Shown: one piece after another, positions 5,996-8,981 of the stretch
Layout: the number at the start of each line of letters is the position of its first letter
How positions within the stretch are numbered: the first letter of the stretch is position 1
NCBI GenBank assembly: GCA_027858145.1
Contig: JAQIDF010000370.1
Coordinates: forward strand, 1 to 8,981
DNA length: 8,981 bases
Reading direction: 5' to 3'
DNA from: Prolixibacteraceae bacterium
Lineage (GTDB): Bacteria > Bacteroidota > Bacteroidia > Bacteroidales > Prolixibacteraceae
Made by a program: the position numbers and the translations under genes
The notes under the pieces: model-generated
Database searches by the model: none
What the model was told of the DNA's origin: nothing
Seen by the model: only the letters and a program-made list of their open reading frames with translations

Positions 5996-7741
5996 ATGAA
6001 AAATAAAAGTATTGAGTATTTATTAAAGCTAAAAGCACTGATTTTTTCCATAGGTATAATTTTTATTTTACAAGCATGTGAAAAAAGTGAAATCATAGAT
6101 AATGAAAAGAAAATAATAAAAGAGGAACTTTTTCAAGACAATGAGTATAATAGAGACTTTAGTGATTTTGCAAAAGCTGTAAGTAATGCACTTAAAAATA
6201 ATACCAGTTTTCGCAAAATTATAAAAGATGAGGCATTACTTATGATAGATGGTGATTACGATGTTATATTGAAAAGAGTTATTAATAAAGATGTAACACC
6301 ATCAACTGCTTTAAAATCAATGAATGTTAATTATACAGTTAAAGAGTTACTGGAAGATTCTTATTACACTTCATCACAAACAAAGTTAAAATCAACATCG
6401 TCATCAGTCATTGATGAATTGTCCAATAAATATCCGGATATGCAAATTGCAATCCCTGTTCATGCTGCAGACTGGGATGAGACGAATTATATACCTGTTG
6501 TTACTTTTTTGCCCTCGGGTTATGAAGAAGGTATTACTAAAAAGGTAACTGGTTATGATCCCCAAGGAAATATTGTGTCTATTGATGCTGTTAATGAACC
6601 TGATGAAGCAATTATTGTAATTAGTGAAAATGAAAGGTTTGTTGAGTTGGGACCAGATCCCGATCATCCTCTTGTTGTACCTACACCTTCAAGTTTAAAT
6701 GGAATAATAACTGAATCAGGTATTAGACTTAATTGGGATATGCCAAATGGGACGAATCGATTTAATACTTCTGGCTACTATGTATATAGAAAAAGCGCCG
6801 ATTCTCCGAATTATGTAAAAGTTTCAACTTGTTGGGGGACATATGAAAGAAGTTATGATGATAATGATGTTGTAGCTAATCGTTCATATTCTTATTATGT
6901 TAGGGCATACTATCAAGGTGAAACTTCTTCTTCTTCTAACTATATTACTCTTACAGCTCCAAGTTACCCTAAGCCTGTATTATCTTTTGATGCGATTCAG
7001 AATTCAATAAATGAAATTGAATTACGTTGGCAAAATGATCATAGCCAATATATACAAGAAACAAAAATTTCAAAACATGTGGTAGGTGTAAACAATGGTT
7101 ACCAATTAATAGAATCGTTTACTGCTAATGAGCAAGACTATTTTGATCACGATGTAGCTGTTGGCAAGAAAGTAATTTATAAAATTAATCATGTTACATC
7201 CTTAGGCATATCAAATGCTAAGTATGATTTTGTACAGGTTCCATATCGCGATATTTCTCAAAATTCACCTGTTTATATAAATGAAATCAGACATAATGAT
7301 TGGGAGCTAGAGGGTTGGTTAAAAGGGAAACCTGAATTTTACATAACTGTTACAAATGTAGACAATGGAGGAGAAAATCCTTATACAGTTCAAGAAGAAA
7401 TTAATTGTGAATTTTCAAGTAGGAGTTTTAGTTCTGGTAGTTTATCAGGCATAAAGGTTATTGATTGGAAACCTGGATTTTGGTATGATATGCTAACTTT
7501 TACTGCGATAGAATATGATCGTCCATCCGGTGATTTAACACTTAATGCATCAGTTGGCTACAATAAAAAGAATGAAGACAAAACAGGTCTTAATGTAGCT
7601 GCAGGTGTTGAATATGAAATTGAATTTAGTAATAATGGTCAAAAATGTGGTTCTGCATATTTAAACTATTTTGATAATCCAGAACAGTGGCTTGAGTTCC
7701 CTAATTATGGTTTTAAAATATTGATTAGTGAAGAAGATTAG
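5996..7741 (+). CDS. Surface or periplasmic lipoprotein with FN3-like domains, function unknown
   Basis: The 581-residue protein begins with a lipoprotein signal: hydrophobic residues about 14-25, then L25-Q-A-C28, so the mature protein is lipid-anchored at C28. Residues 50-95 are a helical segment (DFAKAVSNALKNN...IKDEALL..DGDYD). Residues 147-212 (DMQIAIPVHAADW...FLPSGYEE...NEPDEAIIVIS) form a beta-rich domain that I recall from other Bacteroidota lipoproteins but cannot name. Residues about 229-322 are fibronectin-III-like, with GYYVYRKSADSPNYVKV and SYSYYVRAYYQGETS. A second weaker beta-sandwich spans about 325-420. The C-terminal 150 residues (VYINEIRHNDWELEGWLKGKPEF onward) look like a C2-like or jellyroll domain. 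There is no catalytic signature and no T9SS tail. The start is the ATG at 5996 after an A-rich stretch; TAGCTTTT at 5973-5980 is one base from the Bacteroidota -7 box but has no TTG partner. It is strongly AT-rich and followed 10 bases later by the barrel gene. Confidence 0.8.
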   Translation: MKNKSIEYLLKLKALIFSIGIIFILQACEKSEIIDNEKKIIKEELFQDNEYNRDFSDFAKAVSNALKNNTSFRKIIKDEALLMIDGDYDVILKRVINKDVTPSTALKSMNVNYTVKELLEDSYYTSSQTKLKSTSSSVIDELSNKYPDMQIAIPVHAADWDETNYIPVVTFLPSGYEEGITKKVTGYDPQGNIVSIDAVNEPDEAIIVISENERFVELGPDPDHPLVVPTPSSLNGIITESGIRLNWDMPNGTNRFNTSGYYVYRKSADSPNYVKVSTCWGTYERSYDDNDVVANRSYSYYVRAYYQGETSSSSNYITLTAPSYPKPVLSFDAIQNSINEIELRWQNDHSQYIQETKISKHVVGVNNGYQLIESFTANEQDYFDHDVAVGKKVIYKINHVTSLGISNAKYDFVQVPYRDISQNSPVYINEIRHNDWELEGWLKGKPEFYITVTNVDNGGENPYTVQEEINCEFSSRSFSSGSLSGIKVIDWKPGFWYDMLTFTAIEYDRPSGDLTLNASVGYNKKNEDKTGLNVAAGVEYEIEFSNNGQKCGSAYLNYFDNPEQWLEFPNYGFKILISEED

Positions 7742-7751
7742 TTTTAAAGTA

Positions 7752-8426
7752 ATGAATAAAAGAATAACTATGATGTACAAAAAATATTTATTGATGTTTT
7801 TGTTTTTATTTTCATTTATACCTTTGTTTTCACAGGTAAATATTTTAAAGAAAATAAATACTAATCCTAAGCTAGAAATTGGCTATTTGTATTTATATAA
7901 CAATCTAAATTCAGATAACTACTTTAAACTTAAATACTCAAATGCAACAGACAATGGAAATGCAAATATAGGTGGTTTAGATATAAAACTTAGCTTACCT
8001 ACAAATCATGATAATTTTGATTTTTCGGTTGGTGCATTAATAATGAAAGGGCTTGATGAAATTGATTTAGGTCATATTAACCCGAATTCAGTCAATGCCC
8101 ATGATTACAATATTAATGGCGGAGGGGTATATTTGGGAATAAGCCCTAAACTTGAGGGTAAGTATATAGGTCTGACTTCTAATTTTAGTATAGGCATATT
8201 TTCTTTTAAAGAATATGTTAGCATAGTAAACAACATTAAAGAGCCATTTGTTAACGAACACGATATGAAGGCTTCTTATGGTTTAGGTGCTATTAGCTCA
8301 GTTGGTATATCATTTAGTTTTGGTAATTTTGGTATAAATCCATCTTTAACAACGATTTTTTCAGGTGGTGCGGGAGCAAGTTTTACATTTTATGGTATTT
8401 ATTTCCCAATATTTTATCAATTTTAA
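7752..8426 (+). CDS. Predicted outer-membrane beta-barrel protein
   Basis: From the ATG at 7752 the product has 224 residues. A signal peptide ends in IPLFSQ (about residue 28). The rest is a series of short strands with alternating hydrophobic residues and glycine-rich turns (LEIGYLYLYNN, FDFSVGALIM, GLTSNFSIGIFSF, SVGISFSFGNF, ASFTFYGIYF). It ends in phenylalanine (FYQF), the classic last-residue signal for outer-membrane barrel assembly. The family is not recognised. Other in-frame starts are ATG 7728, which overlaps the upstream gene by 14 bases, and ATGs at 7770 and 7773, which give a compact signal peptide beginning MYKKYLLMFL. Bases 7752-7773 seem most likely. It forms a transcription unit with the lipoprotein, ended by the terminator at 8433, so the two products probably meet at the outer membrane. 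Confidence 0.72.
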   Translation: MNKRITMMYKKYLLMFLFLFSFIPLFSQVNILKKINTNPKLEIGYLYLYNNLNSDNYFKLKYSNATDNGNANIGGLDIKLSLPTNHDNFDFSVGALIMKGLDEIDLGHINPNSVNAHDYNINGGGVYLGISPKLEGKYIGLTSNFSIGIFSFKEYVSIVNNIKEPFVNEHDMKASYGLGAISSVGISFSFGNFGINPSLTTIFSGGAGASFTFYGIYFPIFYQF

Positions 8427-8432
8427 ATTCTT

Positions 8433-8472
8433 AGAGGAATAGTCTGGTTGGTATCTGACTATTCCTCTTTTT
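8433..8472 (+). terminator. Strong intrinsic terminator of the lipoprotein-barrel unit
   Basis: AGAGGAATAGTC (8433-8444) pairs perfectly over 12 bp with GACTATTCCTCT (8457-8468) around a 12-base loop, and a run of five T ends at 8472. It starts 7 bases after the barrel gene's stop codon. Confidence 0.9.
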
Positions 8473-8499
8473 GTTATAAACAAGAAATGGCAGATCGTT

Positions 8500-8616
8500 A
8501 TGTTAGAAAAAGAGGTTGTTGATGAATTGGCGGTTGAATTATTAGAACAGGATTAAAGTTTACAACGAATTATAGAAATTGCCCGAATTTTGATTAATAT
8601 CATTTACAATTATTGA
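8500..8616 (+). pseudogene. Small helical ORF interrupted by a stop codon
   Basis: The ATG at 8500 reads MLEKEVVDELAVELLEQD, meets TAA at 8554-8556, then continues in the same frame as SLQRIIEIARILINIIYNY to TGA at 8614-8616. Both halves are amphipathic helices that read naturally as one protein of about 38 residues or the start of a longer one. I do not recognise the family. The balanced charge pattern on both sides of the stop suggests a recently broken gene, although chance cannot be excluded at this length. Confidence 0.3.
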
Positions 8617-8745
8617 TTTACTAACTGATAAATTTTCACAGGACTTATAATGGTAAACTATACCATGTCGAAATGTATGTATCATATACAATAATACAGA
8701 GAAAATGCAATGGTTCTGTCGTTGTTATGTTTAAAAACAGAATAA

Positions 8746-8759
8746 TTACTGGCGCTAAC
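8746..8759 (-). repeat. Inverted copy of the GTTAGCGCC core, right edge of the two-gene unit
   Basis: Read on the minus strand this is GTTAGCGCCAGTAA. It matches GTTAGCGCCAATAA at 5754-5767 at 13 of 14 bases, in opposite orientation, so the copies face inward around the lipoprotein-barrel unit. On the + strand GGCGCTAAC (8751-8759) would be the left core of a next attC-like site, whose right half would lie beyond the intron that starts at 8822. Confidence 0.55.
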
Positions 8760-8797
8760 ATTTTATAAATTTAATTGTGGTTTTTGTGCTTAAAATC

Positions 8798-8821
8798 AGT
8801 GCCTTAACTCGCACTTGTTTT
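8798..8821 (+). other. Terminator-like stem-loop at the intron insertion point
   Basis: AGTGC-CTTAACTC-GCACT (8798-8815) is followed by TGTTTT and then directly by the intron's first base at 8822. Some bacterial group II introns (class C and its C-attC branch) choose targets just after such hairpins with T-rich tails. An alternative pairing joins CGCAC (8810-8814) to the intron's own GTGCG. Confidence 0.5.
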
Positions 8822-8981
8822 GTGCGTACTCGGTCAGAGAAACAGCCCGTAATCCACAACTAAACTTATGTGTGCCGAGAAGCAATGGTCGGCATAAATA
8901 ACCATTGCATGCTGTAATTGAGATGGTGGAGTTCGCCAGCTGGTGAATGGCCCACCGGAGTCGTCTATTCAGGAGGGGGCT
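8822..8981 (+). mobile_element. Group II intron, 5' portion (continues beyond window)
   Basis: The sequence begins GTGCG, the conserved group II intron 5' end, and continues as a densely structured region typical of domain I. CTCGG (8830-8834) can pair with CCGAG near 8875. GCAATGGT (8882-8889) pairs perfectly with ACCATTGC (8901-8908). TTCGCCAG pairs with CTGGTGAA inside an outer GGTGG/CCACC stem at about 8924-8957. No ORF lies here, as expected before domain IV. It has the same orientation as the intron ending at 283. Whether the two belong to the same family cannot be judged, because they expose different parts. Confidence 0.8.

Noticed and set aside
1..8981. CRISPR arrays, tRNA or rRNA genes
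   Set aside because: No regularly spaced direct repeats, cloverleaf-like segments or conserved rRNA strings were seen on reading the window by eye.

Overview
The window looks like chromosomal accessory DNA from an environmental member of the Bacteroidota. The evidence is a secreted peptidase with a C-terminal Por/type IX secretion sorting domain, a NIPSNAP-family secreted protein, a lipoprotein with an LQAC lipobox, A-rich gene starts without Shine-Dalgarno sequences, and paired-hairpin repeats beside a RAYT-type transposase remnant. All convincing genes are on the + strand.

Layout. Bases 1-283 are the 3' part of a group II intron, with clear domains V and VI. Bases 284-872 hold no intact gene: a double-hairpin REP-like element (357-400) is followed by a decayed REP-associated transposase (431-617). 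Bases 873-1652 encode a NIPSNAP protein with a signal peptide. Bases 1740-4003 encode an M3-like zinc metallopeptidase fused to an InlB-type repeat and a T9SS sorting domain. Its signal-peptide segment (1740-1904) is out of frame with the rest. Bases 4004-4893 are mostly noncoding, with a hexamer repeat, inverted repeats, a second paired hairpin and one small predicted membrane protein (4386-4643).

Bases 4876-5760 look like an integron-type gene cassette: a GTTAGGC core lies 11 bp before a HEAT-repeat gene (4894-5637), and a 129-bp attC-like imperfect palindrome opens on that gene's stop codon. Bases 5754-8759 form an AT-rich two-gene unit, an FN3 lipoprotein followed by an outer-membrane-barrel-like protein. 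It has a strong terminator and is bounded by inward-facing 14-bp inverted repeats carrying the same core. A second group II intron, in the same direction, begins at 8822 directly after a hairpin with a T-rich tail and runs off the window.

Interpretation. The right half resembles a cassette array of unrelated genes built on attC-like folded sites and invaded by group II introns. The left half is vertical-looking Bacteroidota sequence with decaying repeats. The lipoprotein and barrel protein probably act together at the outer membrane, but their function is unknown. The cassette reading rests on motifs and inverted repeats seen by eye; no integrase is in the window.
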